NCBI RefSeq assembly: GCF_900113375.1
Contig: NZ_FOPC01000001.1
Span: 186,001-250,000 of the forward strand
Length of the DNA: 64,000 nt
From: Algoriphagus hitonicola
Lineage (GTDB): Bacteria; Bacteroidota; Bacteroidia; Cytophagales; Cyclobacteriaceae
Direction of reading: 5' to 3'
Part shown: positions 11,205 to 19,699 of the stretch, piece after piece
Layout of the letters: every line of letters begins with the position of its first letter
Position numbering within the stretch: position 1 is the first letter of the stretch
Translations under genes and position numbers: made by a program
Notes under the pieces: generated by a model
Seen by the model: the letters and a program-made list of their open reading frames with translations, nothing else
Database searches by the model: none
Told to the model about the DNA's origin: nothing

Positions 11205-12173
11205 TTGAATTTAGCTAAAAATATTAGAAATACAGCGCTAAGGGTCCTGCAAAATGAGGCTGAAGCAATCTTAAAGTTGAAAGATTATCTGAATGGTGAT
11301 TTTGAGGCTTGCGTGCAGCACATCCTTCAGTCAAAAGGCCGCGTGGTGATTACAGGAATCGGGAAAAGTGCCATCATTGCTAATAAGATAGTGGCTACCC
11401 TAAACTCTACAGGGACACCTGCCTTGTTTATGCACGCCGCAGATGCGATTCATGGGGATTTGGGGATGATTCAATCCGATGATGTGGTCATTTGCATATC
11501 TAAAAGCGGCAATACCCCGGAAATAAAGGTATTGGTGCCCTTATTAAAGCGGTTGGGTTCTGTCTTGGTGGCTCTTGTAAGCAATTCGCAAAGCTATTTG
11601 GCTGAGCAAGCGGATTTTGTCCTGAATGCCACGATCGGAGAGGAAGCCTGTCCGAATAATCTAGCCCCGACGACAAGTACTACGGTACATTTAGCCCTGG
11701 GTGACGCCTTGGCCGTTTGTCTCTTGGAGGCAAGGGGTTTTACTTCGGAGGACTTTGCAAAATATCACCCGGGAGGTTCCTTGGGTAAGCAGCTTTACCT
11801 GAAAGTATCCGATGTCTTGGGAAGTAATGAGGTGCCTAAAGTGAGTGAAAATGCCAACTTAGCTGAAGTAATCGTCGAAATCAGTGGTAAAAGGCTGGGA
11901 GCGACAGCCGTGGTGGATGGCGCAGATTGCCTGAAAGGAATCATCACCGATGGAGACTTGAGGAGGATGCTCCAAAAATCGCTTGACATCCAACATTTGA
12001 AAGCCTCCGATATTATGACGGCTTCTCCTAAAACGATTTCAAAAGATGAATTTGCCATTCGTGCTTTAAATCTGATGCGTAATCATAATATCACACAGCT
12101 TGTGGCTATGGATGGGGAAAAAATCGCCGGATTTGTCCATATTCATGAATTAATGAAGGAAGGCATCGTTTAA
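11205..12173 (+). CDS. kdsD: D-arabinose-5-phosphate isomerase (KpsF/GutQ family)
   Basis: The enzyme converts ribulose 5-phosphate to arabinose 5-phosphate, the first step toward Kdo for lipopolysaccharide. The 322 residues hold an SIS domain (VVITGIGKSAIIANKIVATL, CISKSGNTPEIKVL, the HGDLGMI block) at residues 35-170. Two CBS domains follow at about 205-320. The start is TTG at 11205, because no ATG occurs before the middle of the SIS domain and MNLAKNIRNTALRVL is a typical N-terminus. manC begins eight bases after its stop, so the two form a sugar-nucleotide operon. Confidence 0.9.
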   Translation: MNLAKNIRNTALRVLQNEAEAILKLKDYLNGDFEACVQHILQSKGRVVITGIGKSAIIANKIVATLNSTGTPALFMHAADAIHGDLGMIQSDDVVICISKSGNTPEIKVLVPLLKRLGSVLVALVSNSQSYLAEQADFVLNATIGEEACPNNLAPTTSTTVHLALGDALAVCLLEARGFTSEDFAKYHPGGSLGKQLYLKVSDVLGSNEVPKVSENANLAEVIVEISGKRLGATAVVDGADCLKGIITDGDLRRMLQKSLDIQHLKASDIMTASPKTISKDEFAIRALNLMRNHNITQLVAMDGEKIAGFVHIHELMKEGIV

Positions 12174-12181
12174 CCCAATCA

Positions 12182-13255
12182 ATGAATAATAAACCCTATA
12201 TCGTAATCATGGCAGGAGGGATTGGTTCCCGCTTTTGGCCATACAGCCGTAGAAAAAAACCAAAACAATTTCTGGATGTTCTCGGTACCGGCCGCACGCT
12301 ACTTCAGATGACTTTTGATCGATTTAGTGAAATCGCAGACCCGGAGCAATTTCGGATAATTACCTATAGAAAATACGTCCACCTCGTCAAAGAACAACTC
12401 CCAGAGTTGACAGGGGATCAGATCCTGGTAGAGCCCAATCGTAAAAATACCGCCACCTGTATCGCCTATGCGACTTATCGGATTCATAGTTATGACCCGG
12501 ATGCGACGTTGATCGTCACTCCGGTTGATCATTTGATTTTACAGGAAGGCAAATTTTTGAGAACTATCCAAAAGGCTGTTCTTGCTTCTCAGGAAGGTGA
12601 CCGATTGATTACGCTCGGTATCAAACCCAATCGTCCAGAGACGGGCTACGGGTATATCCAATACATCGAAGGAAGTGGAAAGGAGGTATTGAAAGTCAAA
12701 ACTTTTACCGAAAAACCCAATGCAAAGTTGGCGAAGACATTTCTTGAAAGTGGTGAATTTGTCTGGAACTCCGGGATGTTTGTCTGGAAATCGGGAAGTT
12801 TGATCAATGCCTTTCGGAAATATATGCCTGATTTGGCAGAAGTATTTGAAGAAGGAATGGAGTTTTTCGGGACTGATCAAGAAGCTGATTTTGTATCCAA
12901 GGCTTATCTGCAGGTCAAAAATATTTCTATTGATTACGGAATCATGGAAAAGTCCAGCGAAGTCTATGTGATTTTGGGGGATTTTGGCTGGGCGGATTTG
13001 GGCTCATGGAATAGTCTAAAAGAAAACCGGGAGAAAGACGAAAATCAAAATGTGGTGGAGGCAAATGCCCTCCTTTACAATACCAAAAATTGCTTTATCA
13101 AAACAGACAATGACAAGCTTGTAGTCGTTGAGGGATTGGACAATTTTCTGATCAATGAAACGGATAATGTCTTGTTAATCTGCTCCTTGGATGGCGATCG
13201 GAAGTTTAGAGAATTTGTTTCCAATGCCAGAAAAAAAGGAGAGGACTTTATTTAA
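12182..13255 (+). CDS. manC: Mannose-1-phosphate guanylyltransferase
   Basis: It makes GDP-mannose from mannose 1-phosphate and GTP for glycan and O-antigen synthesis. The nucleotide-binding start MAGGIGSRFWPYSRRKKPKQF is followed by VTPVDHLI and FTEKPNAKLAKTFL, and the late block is GDFGWADLGSWNSL. At 357 residues it is the short form without the C-terminal phosphomannose isomerase domain. It follows kdsD by eight bases. A terminator hairpin overlaps its stop codon. Confidence 0.93.
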   Translation: MNNKPYIVIMAGGIGSRFWPYSRRKKPKQFLDVLGTGRTLLQMTFDRFSEIADPEQFRIITYRKYVHLVKEQLPELTGDQILVEPNRKNTATCIAYATYRIHSYDPDATLIVTPVDHLILQEGKFLRTIQKAVLASQEGDRLITLGIKPNRPETGYGYIQYIEGSGKEVLKVKTFTEKPNAKLAKTFLESGEFVWNSGMFVWKSGSLINAFRKYMPDLAEVFEEGMEFFGTDQEADFVSKAYLQVKNISIDYGIMEKSSEVYVILGDFGWADLGSWNSLKENREKDENQNVVEANALLYNTKNCFIKTDNDKLVVVEGLDNFLINETDNVLLICSLDGDRKFREFVSNARKKGEDFI

Positions 13256-13268
13256 GTCCTCTTTTTTT
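13240..13268 (+). terminator. Terminator of the kdsD-manC operon
   Basis: GAGGACTT pairs with AAGTCCTC and is followed by seven T residues. The manC stop codon lies in the loop and descending arm. The upstream A-run lets it also act on the convergent rlmB transcript. Confidence 0.8.
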
Positions 13269-13275
13269 GTGGATT

Positions 13276-14052
13276 TTAAGCTTTCCGCTGTCGAATCGCC
13301 TCATAAATTGCAACACCGGCTGAGACTGAAACATTTAAACTTTCGATATTTCCCGCCATGGGGATTTTGACTTTTTGATCTACGATGCCCATGATTTCTT
13401 GGGAGATACCATCTTCTTCGGATCCCATGACCATCGCTACGGGAGCCGAAAAATCAGCCTCGTACATATTTTTTTCGGTCTTTTCAGTGATTGCGATCAA
13501 CGAAAGCCCCATTTTCTGGAGATCCCGACAGGCATAAAACAGATTTTTGACCCGGGCAATAGGAATGTAATTCAATGCGCCAGCCGAAGTTTTGACCGCA
13601 TCTGAATTGATTTGTGCACTGCCTTTTTCAGGGATGACAATCGCATCCACGCCTGCGCATTCTGCTGTTCGGGCGATCGCGCCAAAATTTCGGACATCGG
13701 TGATATGGTCCAAAATCAGGATCAAGGGGGATTTCCCCACAGCAAAGCAACTGTCCACGACATGGTCGAGGGAAGCGTAGGCGATGGATGACATCTGGGC
13801 GACGACGCCCTGATGATTTTTGCGGGTAATGCGGTTGAGTTTCGCCTCAGGGACACGTACCACGGGGAGATTGGCACTTTTACAAACTTGCAAAAGCTCC
13901 TTGATCAGGTCATTGTTGAGTTCCTTTTGAACCAGTACTTTGTCAATATCTTTTCCGGCATGGATAGATTCCATCACAGCTCTTGTTCCAAAAATAAAAT
14001 CTTTTTCGTGGGCTCCTTTTTCGATCAAAAAGCCATCTTTCCGCTTCTCCAT
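13276..14052 (-). CDS. rlmB: 23S rRNA 2'-O-methyltransferase RlmB (SpoU/TrmH family)
   Basis: This SPOUT enzyme 2'-O-methylates a guanosine of 23S rRNA (G2251 in E. coli). The N-terminal substrate-binding part (FIFGTRAVMESIHAGKDIDK) is followed by the knotted SAM-binding motifs DHITDVRNFGAIARTAE, MGSEEDGIS and IPMAGNIESLNVSVSAG. The 258 residues are typical. Its start overlaps the 3' end of the upstream GWxTD gene by 28 bp, indicating cotranscription. The position specificity is taken from the family, not shown here. Confidence 0.9.
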   Translation of the reverse strand: MEKRKDGFLIEKGAHEKDFIFGTRAVMESIHAGKDIDKVLVQKELNNDLIKELLQVCKSANLPVVRVPEAKLNRITRKNHQGVVAQMSSIAYASLDHVVDSCFAVGKSPLILILDHITDVRNFGAIARTAECAGVDAIVIPEKGSAQINSDAVKTSAGALNYIPIARVKNLFYACRDLQKMGLSLIAITEKTEKNMYEADFSAPVAMVMGSEEDGISQEIMGIVDQKVKIPMAGNIESLNVSVSAGVAIYEAIRQRKA

Positions 14053-15260
14053 TGGGATATGTTTTTAAACCAGATTGGCTGATAAGCTCGGGATCGGTTT
14101 AAGGTGTAGTAATGTGGATTGAGTATGTTCTTTACCCGGGCAAAGGTAAATCGAATTTTTGAACTCTCGTCTACCCCCTGATAAGTCCATACCTCACGGT
14201 CCAAATAAAAATTTACCCCATGCGGCGGTCCCATGACAATGTAAACCATGCCTTTGTCGGTTTTCCAGCCTGCTTTGAAGTCGGTAAATAGGATATTGGC
14301 AAACTCCACTTGACGGAAATATTCCCGAATAAGCTCCTTTGCCGTGTCAGGGTTTTTGGTCAGATTGATCCAGTATTCATCCAGTGCTTTCTTCTTATCT
14401 TCGGCAGTTAGCAGGATCTCATGCTCCCGACGGGTGGAAATATAGGTGACCATTTGTACCATCTCTTCCCAATCCTTCACCTTTGGAAAAGCATCATGGG
14501 TGGTTTTTACTAATACACCATTGGTATCCGTGGTGTCTTGCTGAAAGAAATAATAGCCGAGTTCACTGAGTTCTTTGGGCACATTGGCCAGAAAATCACC
14601 TTCATCCACTACATCCAATTCCTTGGGAACGGGAGCAGGCTTGGTTTCCATTGGTGGATAGGGCACTTCAAATTCCATCGGATAGTAGAATCCGTGAAGA
14701 TTTGGTCCCTTAGATGATTTGAAAAGTAGGGCTTCTCCAGCCGGTAAATAGGTCTGATCAAAAGGGACATCATTGGCATAATAGGCTCCGAAGGTTGGGT
14801 GAGAAAACACAAAAGAACTTTTCAATTCAATATGATAATAATAGGAGTCGCCCTGTCGGGTATCGAGTGCAGTCAATACGACAATGGCCTGTTCTTGATC
14901 GCTGGGTATTTCCATTTCCTTTTCAAATACCCAATGCCGGTCGGTATCAAATTTAAGGTCATTTTCTCCCAGTAAAACCGTATTCTCGGCAGTAATTGGC
15001 TCTTCATAGCTGCTAACCAAATTATAGGAAAAGCTGTAGGTGTTGAAATCGGAATTCTCTTCGATTTTCTCCACCACAAACTGAGTGGTAAAGCGGTTCG
15101 TTTCTTTTTTAATGGGGATAATTTTCAAAGCCAAACGGGAATACCTTGAATAGCGTAGAGTCTGATTCAAGTCGCTGAGAGAGCTTTGGGAAATCGCCTG
15201 AAATGGAGCTCCTGCGATCAGGAGTGAAAAAAGTAAAATCTGAATTAGTTTTTGCTTCAT
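14025..15260 (-). CDS. GWxTD domain-containing exported protein
   Basis: The 411-residue protein starts at ATG 15260 with a signal peptide (MKQKLIQILLFSLLIAG, cleavage near AISQ). The frame extends 15 codons upstream, but that would place the charged MAKVRLIFKTEDQ before the signal. A long beta-rich region precedes the C-terminal GWxTD domain. That domain carries FKAGWKTDKGMVYIVMGPP, preceded by the helical ALDEYWINLTKNPD segment. GWxTD proteins are widespread in Bacteroidota and have no firmly established activity. It is the first gene of a pair with rlmB. Confidence 0.8.
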   Translation of the reverse strand: MKQKLIQILLFSLLIAGAPFQAISQSSLSDLNQTLRYSRYSRLALKIIPIKKETNRFTTQFVVEKIEENSDFNTYSFSYNLVSSYEEPITAENTVLLGENDLKFDTDRHWVFEKEMEIPSDQEQAIVVLTALDTRQGDSYYYHIELKSSFVFSHPTFGAYYANDVPFDQTYLPAGEALLFKSSKGPNLHGFYYPMEFEVPYPPMETKPAPVPKELDVVDEGDFLANVPKELSELGYYFFQQDTTDTNGVLVKTTHDAFPKVKDWEEMVQMVTYISTRREHEILLTAEDKKKALDEYWINLTKNPDTAKELIREYFRQVEFANILFTDFKAGWKTDKGMVYIVMGPPHGVNFYLDREVWTYQGVDESSKIRFTFARVKNILNPHYYTLNRSRAYQPIWFKNISQWRSGKMAF

Positions 15261-15293
15261 TGGGTGTTGATCTTCGGTTTTAAAAATTAACCT

Positions 15294-15301
15294 TACTTTT
15301 G
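15294..15301 (+). promoter_or_regulatory. -7 element upstream of the methyltransferase gene
   Basis: TACTTTTG matches TAnnTTTG and lies 20 bp before ATG 15322, which implies a short leader of roughly 12 nt. Confidence 0.5.
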
Positions 15302-15321
15302 CCAAAATAGTAAAATTTCTA

Positions 15322-16098
15322 ATGGCTACCTATACAACGGAAATTGCATCTGATAAGTTAATCAGTGATAATCCCATTCATCAGCGCTTGCTCAAAGCCT
15401 ATATCGCTGCCCAGCCTTGGATCAGCGGATCGCTGCTCGAAATTGGCTGTGGAGAGGGGCGGGGTGTCGAAACGCTCTTGCCACTGGCAGATTCTTACCT
15501 TGGCATTGATAAAATCGGAGAAGTCATCCAAGATCTCAGACGGAAATATCCCGCAGTGGAATTTAAACAAGCGGTCATTCCTCCATTTGAGGGGATTGTT
15601 GATCAATCTTTTGATACGATTGTGAGTTTTCAGGTGATTGAGCATATTGAGGATGACCGGCTTTTCCTTCAGGAAATTTACCGTATGCTCAAGCCTGGCG
15701 GGAAAGCCATTATTTCCACCCCAAATAACACCCATACCTTGTCAAGAAACCCTTGGCATGTCAGAGAGTACTTGCCGCAGGAATTGATCGATTTATCGGC
15801 TTCTATTTTTGATCGGGTGGAGGCAAAAGGTATAGGCGGAAATGAAAAAGTCTGGGCCTATCACGAAGCCAATCGGCAGTCCGTTCAGAAAATCATGCGC
15901 TTCGATATCTTAGACTTGCAGCACAAGCTTCCGGCTTGGATTCTGAGAATGCCCTACGAAATTCTCAATCGATTCAACCGCAATAAACTGCACAAACAGC
16001 AAGGCGATTCGGTCACTGGGATCAGCCATGAAGATTATCCTTTGGTCGATAAACCTACTTCGGGTTTAGATCTATTTTACATTCTTTGGAGAAAATAA
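15322..16098 (+). CDS. Class I SAM-dependent methyltransferase
   Basis: The 258-residue protein has the SAM-binding motif I LLEIGCGEGRGVETLL at about residues 38-53, the acidic motif LGIDKIGE, a central FDTIVSFQVIEHIEDD block and KPGGKAIISTPNN. It resembles the UbiE/small-molecule and polysaccharide-associated methyltransferases. The substrate cannot be read from the sequence. It is a single-gene unit between the divergent GWxTD gene and a terminator. Confidence 0.8.
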   Translation: MATYTTEIASDKLISDNPIHQRLLKAYIAAQPWISGSLLEIGCGEGRGVETLLPLADSYLGIDKIGEVIQDLRRKYPAVEFKQAVIPPFEGIVDQSFDTIVSFQVIEHIEDDRLFLQEIYRMLKPGGKAIISTPNNTHTLSRNPWHVREYLPQELIDLSASIFDRVEAKGIGGNEKVWAYHEANRQSVQKIMRFDILDLQHKLPAWILRMPYEILNRFNRNKLHKQQGDSVTGISHEDYPLVDKPTSGLDLFYILWRK

Positions 16099-16099
16099 A

Positions 16100-16127
16100 A
16101 AAGGCCGGATTTTTCGTCCGGCCCTTT
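16100..16127. terminator. Terminator between the methyltransferase and DUF2723 genes
   Basis: AAGGCCGGA pairs with TCCGGCC around a short loop, placed between two convergent genes with an A-run before the stem. Confidence 0.65.
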
Positions 16128-16148
16128 CAATGAATCAGATTTTATTTT

Positions 16149-19133
16149 TTATCTGCGCTGTAATATCCCGGGCTCATTGCTTTCCGCCCCGACAAAATCC
16201 TCGAGTCGTAGCTTGAGTTCCTGCGCTCTTTCTTGATAGCCTCTTTCCTCCAATAGCGGAATGAAGTATTTGACCATTTCGATAGAAATCATCATTTCCC
16301 GATCATAATCCCGGTTTTCTCGGGTATAGTATTCGATCATATCCAGTGATTTTTTGGATATTTTGTCAATGATATCCAGCGCTTTTTCCTCTTCGCCCAC
16401 TTCGAAAAACAAAGGAACTGACTGTCCACTAGAGAGGTCATAAGGAATAGCTTCATCAGGCATGACCTCCAGACCGTAATTGAGAATGTTAGCTGCACGC
16501 TCCATATCATCCTGATCCAACAGCGCGATGGCAATGCTGTTAATCGTGCTTCGATGGTTGGAGGCAAATCGTCGGTATTCCTCATCCAGATAGGCATCAG
16601 GATTGTTCATGCCACGGAAGGCAAATTTGGTCATGTAGTTTTCATAAGCCAAATCTACATTGACCAGCTCTTCCCTCACGTAGTCGGGTTTTCTGATTGG
16701 CAAGAGTCGATAGGTCAATCCTTCCATTACGACATGATCTTCGATATTAATTCCGATCGTAGCCAGTGAAGTATTATTGAAATAAATCGGTCGATCCCAA
16801 TTGTTACTCGCGATCAAGTCCAGCAGCATCAAGGTTCCTTTGGTGACATACTGCCCTTTGATCTGAAGATTGATTTGAGGAGTGTATAGCGGCATAAACT
16901 CTTCCGGGATGATATTCTTTTCTGCCACCGTGCTGCTGTCCACTTCGAGAATAAGATTTCGGGACGGCACCATATTAACTTGGGCTTTTCCTCCGGTTCG
17001 CATTCTAAGCAATTCAGATCCCGAATTGAGCAGTTTTAAATACTCCCGAGCCGAAATCGCATCCATACCATCTCGCTCCATGACATAAAGCACGTCATTG
17101 GTTCCTTTTTGGTAGCGCTCAGGATCTAATGAAAATGGGAGCGGTTCGGATTCGTTGGCAGGCAAGGTCATTTGATCCACATACCAATCGGTGTCAAAGT
17201 AACTCAAGACGATCACCCGGACGTCGGTTCGGAATCCTTCCACTTCCTGCACATACCAGAGTGGGAAGGTGTCATTGTCACCTCCGGTAAATAGAATTGC
17301 ATTTGGAGCACATGAGGCTAGGAAATTCCGTGCAGAATCGACTGAAAAGTATCTGCCTTTTCGATTGTGGTCATTCCAGTTTTCCGCTGCCATTAGTCCT
17401 GCTACCGGGATGGTAAGCAAGGTAGCTGCCAATCCGGCAGTCGCTAGGTTTTTAGTGGCTTTGGCAAGACCGTGCGCAATGGCCAAAACGCCCATCCCCG
17501 CCCAAATGGCAAAGGCATAGAAACTACCCACATAAATGTAATCCCGCTCTCGGGGTTCGACCGGTGGGGAATTGAGATAAAGCACCAATACGGCCCCCAT
17601 CATCAAGAAGAGCATCAGGTTGATATAAAAGGATTTAGGGTCGACTTTGGCCTGAAAAAACAAACCGATGATTCCCAGCAAAAGGGGAAGCATCAGGTAA
17701 TTATTATGGGCTTTGTTTTCTTTGATGTATTCGGGGAATTTATCCGAAAATGCATCAGACAGGCCGATCCATGGTGCATCGGAGAAGTCGCTTTCCCTTC
17801 CAGAGAAATTCCACATAAAATACCGCCAATACATGTGTCCCAGTTGATGGCTAAACATGAAATATAGATTATCTCCGAAGGTGGGTTCCTGACCTTCTCT
17901 CAAGCCCAGCTTTTGACGATAAATGCGCTTGTGGTTTTCTTGGGTGGAATAGATTCTTGGTAGAATAGTGGTCTTTTCCGGATCATAGGTGTTTTCCAGT
18001 TCATAATCCGCAATTTCATATTTTTCCTTCCCTTTTCGGTAAATGGGGTCACCTTCGACCTGATCTACCAATTGAGCAGTGAAATATTGCCCGTGAATCA
18101 AAGGCCGGTAGCCATATTGCTCTCGTTTCAAATAAGAGATATAGCTGATGACATCTTTAGGGGCATTTTGGTTAATAATCGGGTCTTGATTGGCTCGTAT
18201 TACGATCAAGGTGTAAGAACTGTAGCCGATCAAAATAAAAATCAGAGAGAGTAAAATGGTATTCAATCCTGCCATCGCTTTGTTGCGAGAATAGCGATAG
18301 GCATAATACAAAGCCGTAAAAAAGACAATTCCAAAGAAAATAATTCCAGATCCAAACGGAAGACCCAGGCTATTGACAAAAAAGATTTCTGTAGCACCTG
18401 CAATGCTTGGCAGTCCCGGGATGATGAAGTTATTGATTATCACCAATGCAACACCGCCTAGGAAGAAAGCAATTACTCCTCCTTTAAGTGAGGGTTTTTG
18501 GTATTTTTTGAAATAGTAAATCAAAGCCAAAGCAGGTAGAGTCACCAAATTGAGCAAGTGAACCCCGATCGAAAGACCCACCAAATAAGCAATGAAAATC
18601 ATCCACTTGTTTTCTTCTCTAGGATCTTTGATGACGTCCCACTTGAGAAAAGCCCAAATCACGATTGCCGTAAAAAAGGAAGACATGGCATAAACCTCAG
18701 CTTCGACAGCAGAAAACCAAAAACTATCTGAGAACGTGTAAATCAACGATCCTACAATCCCGGCGCCCATCAGGCTGATTACCTGTCCTTTACTTTCTTT
18801 GTTGGGAATCACCCCTAGGAGTTTTCTGCCAAAAAGTGTGATCGACCAAAACAGGAAAAGGATGGTAAATCCGGAAAACAAAGCACTTCCAATATTCATC
18901 CAATAAGCCACATTCAGCTCATTGCCGAAGGCTAAAAAACTGAATATCCGATAGACTAATAAAAAGAATGGAGCTCCGGGAGGATGGGGTACCTGAAGCT
19001 TGTAAGACACGGCGATAAACTCCCCTGGATCCCAAAAACTGGCAGTTTGCTCCACTGTTAGTACATAAACTAAAGTAGCCACTGCAAAGACCACCCAACC
19101 GGTAATGTTGTTGATTTGCTTGAAATTGAGCAT
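16149..19133 (-). CDS. DUF2723 (TMEM260-like) polytopic membrane glycosyltransferase
   Basis: The 994 residues begin with about ten to twelve transmembrane helices, broken by a large loop. The N-terminal extracytoplasmic loop holds the acidic motif SFWDPGEFIAVSYKLQVPHP typical of GT-C-fold enzymes, and RERDYIYVGSFYAF lies before the last helices. A long soluble C-terminal part with helical, TPR-like repeats follows. Human TMEM260 of the same family is a protein O-mannosyltransferase, so lipid-linked sugar transfer to exported proteins is a reasonable inference. It is divergent from thioredoxin. Confidence 0.82.
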   Translation of the reverse strand: MLNFKQINNITGWVVFAVATLVYVLTVEQTASFWDPGEFIAVSYKLQVPHPPGAPFFLLVYRIFSFLAFGNELNVAYWMNIGSALFSGFTILFLFWSITLFGRKLLGVIPNKESKGQVISLMGAGIVGSLIYTFSDSFWFSAVEAEVYAMSSFFTAIVIWAFLKWDVIKDPREENKWMIFIAYLVGLSIGVHLLNLVTLPALALIYYFKKYQKPSLKGGVIAFFLGGVALVIINNFIIPGLPSIAGATEIFFVNSLGLPFGSGIIFFGIVFFTALYYAYRYSRNKAMAGLNTILLSLIFILIGYSSYTLIVIRANQDPIINQNAPKDVISYISYLKREQYGYRPLIHGQYFTAQLVDQVEGDPIYRKGKEKYEIADYELENTYDPEKTTILPRIYSTQENHKRIYRQKLGLREGQEPTFGDNLYFMFSHQLGHMYWRYFMWNFSGRESDFSDAPWIGLSDAFSDKFPEYIKENKAHNNYLMLPLLLGIIGLFFQAKVDPKSFYINLMLFLMMGAVLVLYLNSPPVEPRERDYIYVGSFYAFAIWAGMGVLAIAHGLAKATKNLATAGLAATLLTIPVAGLMAAENWNDHNRKGRYFSVDSARNFLASCAPNAILFTGGDNDTFPLWYVQEVEGFRTDVRVIVLSYFDTDWYVDQMTLPANESEPLPFSLDPERYQKGTNDVLYVMERDGMDAISAREYLKLLNSGSELLRMRTGGKAQVNMVPSRNLILEVDSSTVAEKNIIPEEFMPLYTPQINLQIKGQYVTKGTLMLLDLIASNNWDRPIYFNNTSLATIGINIEDHVVMEGLTYRLLPIRKPDYVREELVNVDLAYENYMTKFAFRGMNNPDAYLDEEYRRFASNHRSTINSIAIALLDQDDMERAANILNYGLEVMPDEAIPYDLSSGQSVPLFFEVGEEEKALDIIDKISKKSLDMIEYYTRENRDYDREMMISIEMVKYFIPLLEERGYQERAQELKLRLEDFVGAESNEPGILQRR

Positions 19134-19260
19134 TTATATCGAAATTTTGACGGACGAAATTAGGAAAAATATTCCCAAATCGTGGTTTTTTAGCACTTTT
19201 TAAAACATGCCTAAAAGTCTCCTGTGATTTTTATTACTGAACTTAGCTTTGGTCTTCTTT

Positions 19261-19268
19261 TATATTTG
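19261..19268 (+). promoter_or_regulatory. -7 element upstream of the thioredoxin gene
   Basis: TATATTTG fits TAnnTTTG 25 bp before ATG 19293. It supports that start over the longer frame beginning at 19224. Confidence 0.5.
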
Positions 19269-19292
19269 TGTCGTATTGTAAAGAACAGAAAT

Positions 19293-19613
19293 ATGAATAC
19301 TCAGCCAAAAACATTTCAAGAATTGATCGATGGGGAAATTCCCGTATTAGTAGATTTCTTTGCTACCTGGTGCGGACCTTGCAAAATGATGCAGCCCATT
19401 TTGGAAGATACGTCTCGACAGCTTGGAGAAAAGGTGAAAATCGTAAAAGTAGATGTGGATCGCAATCAACTTGCCGCGAGTAAATTTCAGGTTCGTGGAG
19501 TTCCTACCTTAATCCTTTTTCATAAAGGAAAAATTCTATGGAGACAATCCGGCGTCGTACCTGCCCATCAGTTGGTTCAGGTCATTGAATCTCAAATTTT
19601 AACCAGTGCCTAA
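19293..19613 (+). CDS. Thioredoxin
   Basis: A 106-residue cytosolic disulfide reductase with the active site FFATWCGPCKMMQP at about residues 21-34 and the cis-proline loop VRGVPTLILFHKG. The chosen start removes a 23-residue extension that would read through the promoter. It lies 86 bp upstream of the MBL-rhodanese gene, which has its own predicted CRP-controlled promoter. It may reduce persulfides produced in that pathway, but this is inference from position. Confidence 0.93.
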   Translation: MNTQPKTFQELIDGEIPVLVDFFATWCGPCKMMQPILEDTSRQLGEKVKIVKVDVDRNQLAASKFQVRGVPTLILFHKGKILWRQSGVVPAHQLVQVIESQILTSA

Positions 19614-19618
19614 TCAAA

Positions 19619-19663
19619 TGTGACAAAAGTCATTTTGTTATACCTGTGATCTAAATAGTTTTG
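19619..19663 (+). promoter_or_regulatory. CRP-type site and -7 element of the MBL-rhodanese gene
   Basis: The imperfect palindrome TGTGACAAAAGTCATT (19619-19634, centre 19626.5) lies 29.5 bp before the first base of TAGTTTTG (19656-19663), a full match to TAnnTTTG. This spacing puts the site near -41.5, the class II activator position. The same arrangement recurs at four other places in the window. Confidence 0.65.
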
Positions 19664-19699
19664 AAAAGTATTAATTATTGAAATTTAAAAATCAAGCAT

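Noticed and set aside
17268..17282. GGTGTCATTGTCACC, which resembles the CRP-type palindrome
   Set aside because: It lies inside the DUF2723 coding sequence, its left arm does not read GTGAC, and no promoter follows.
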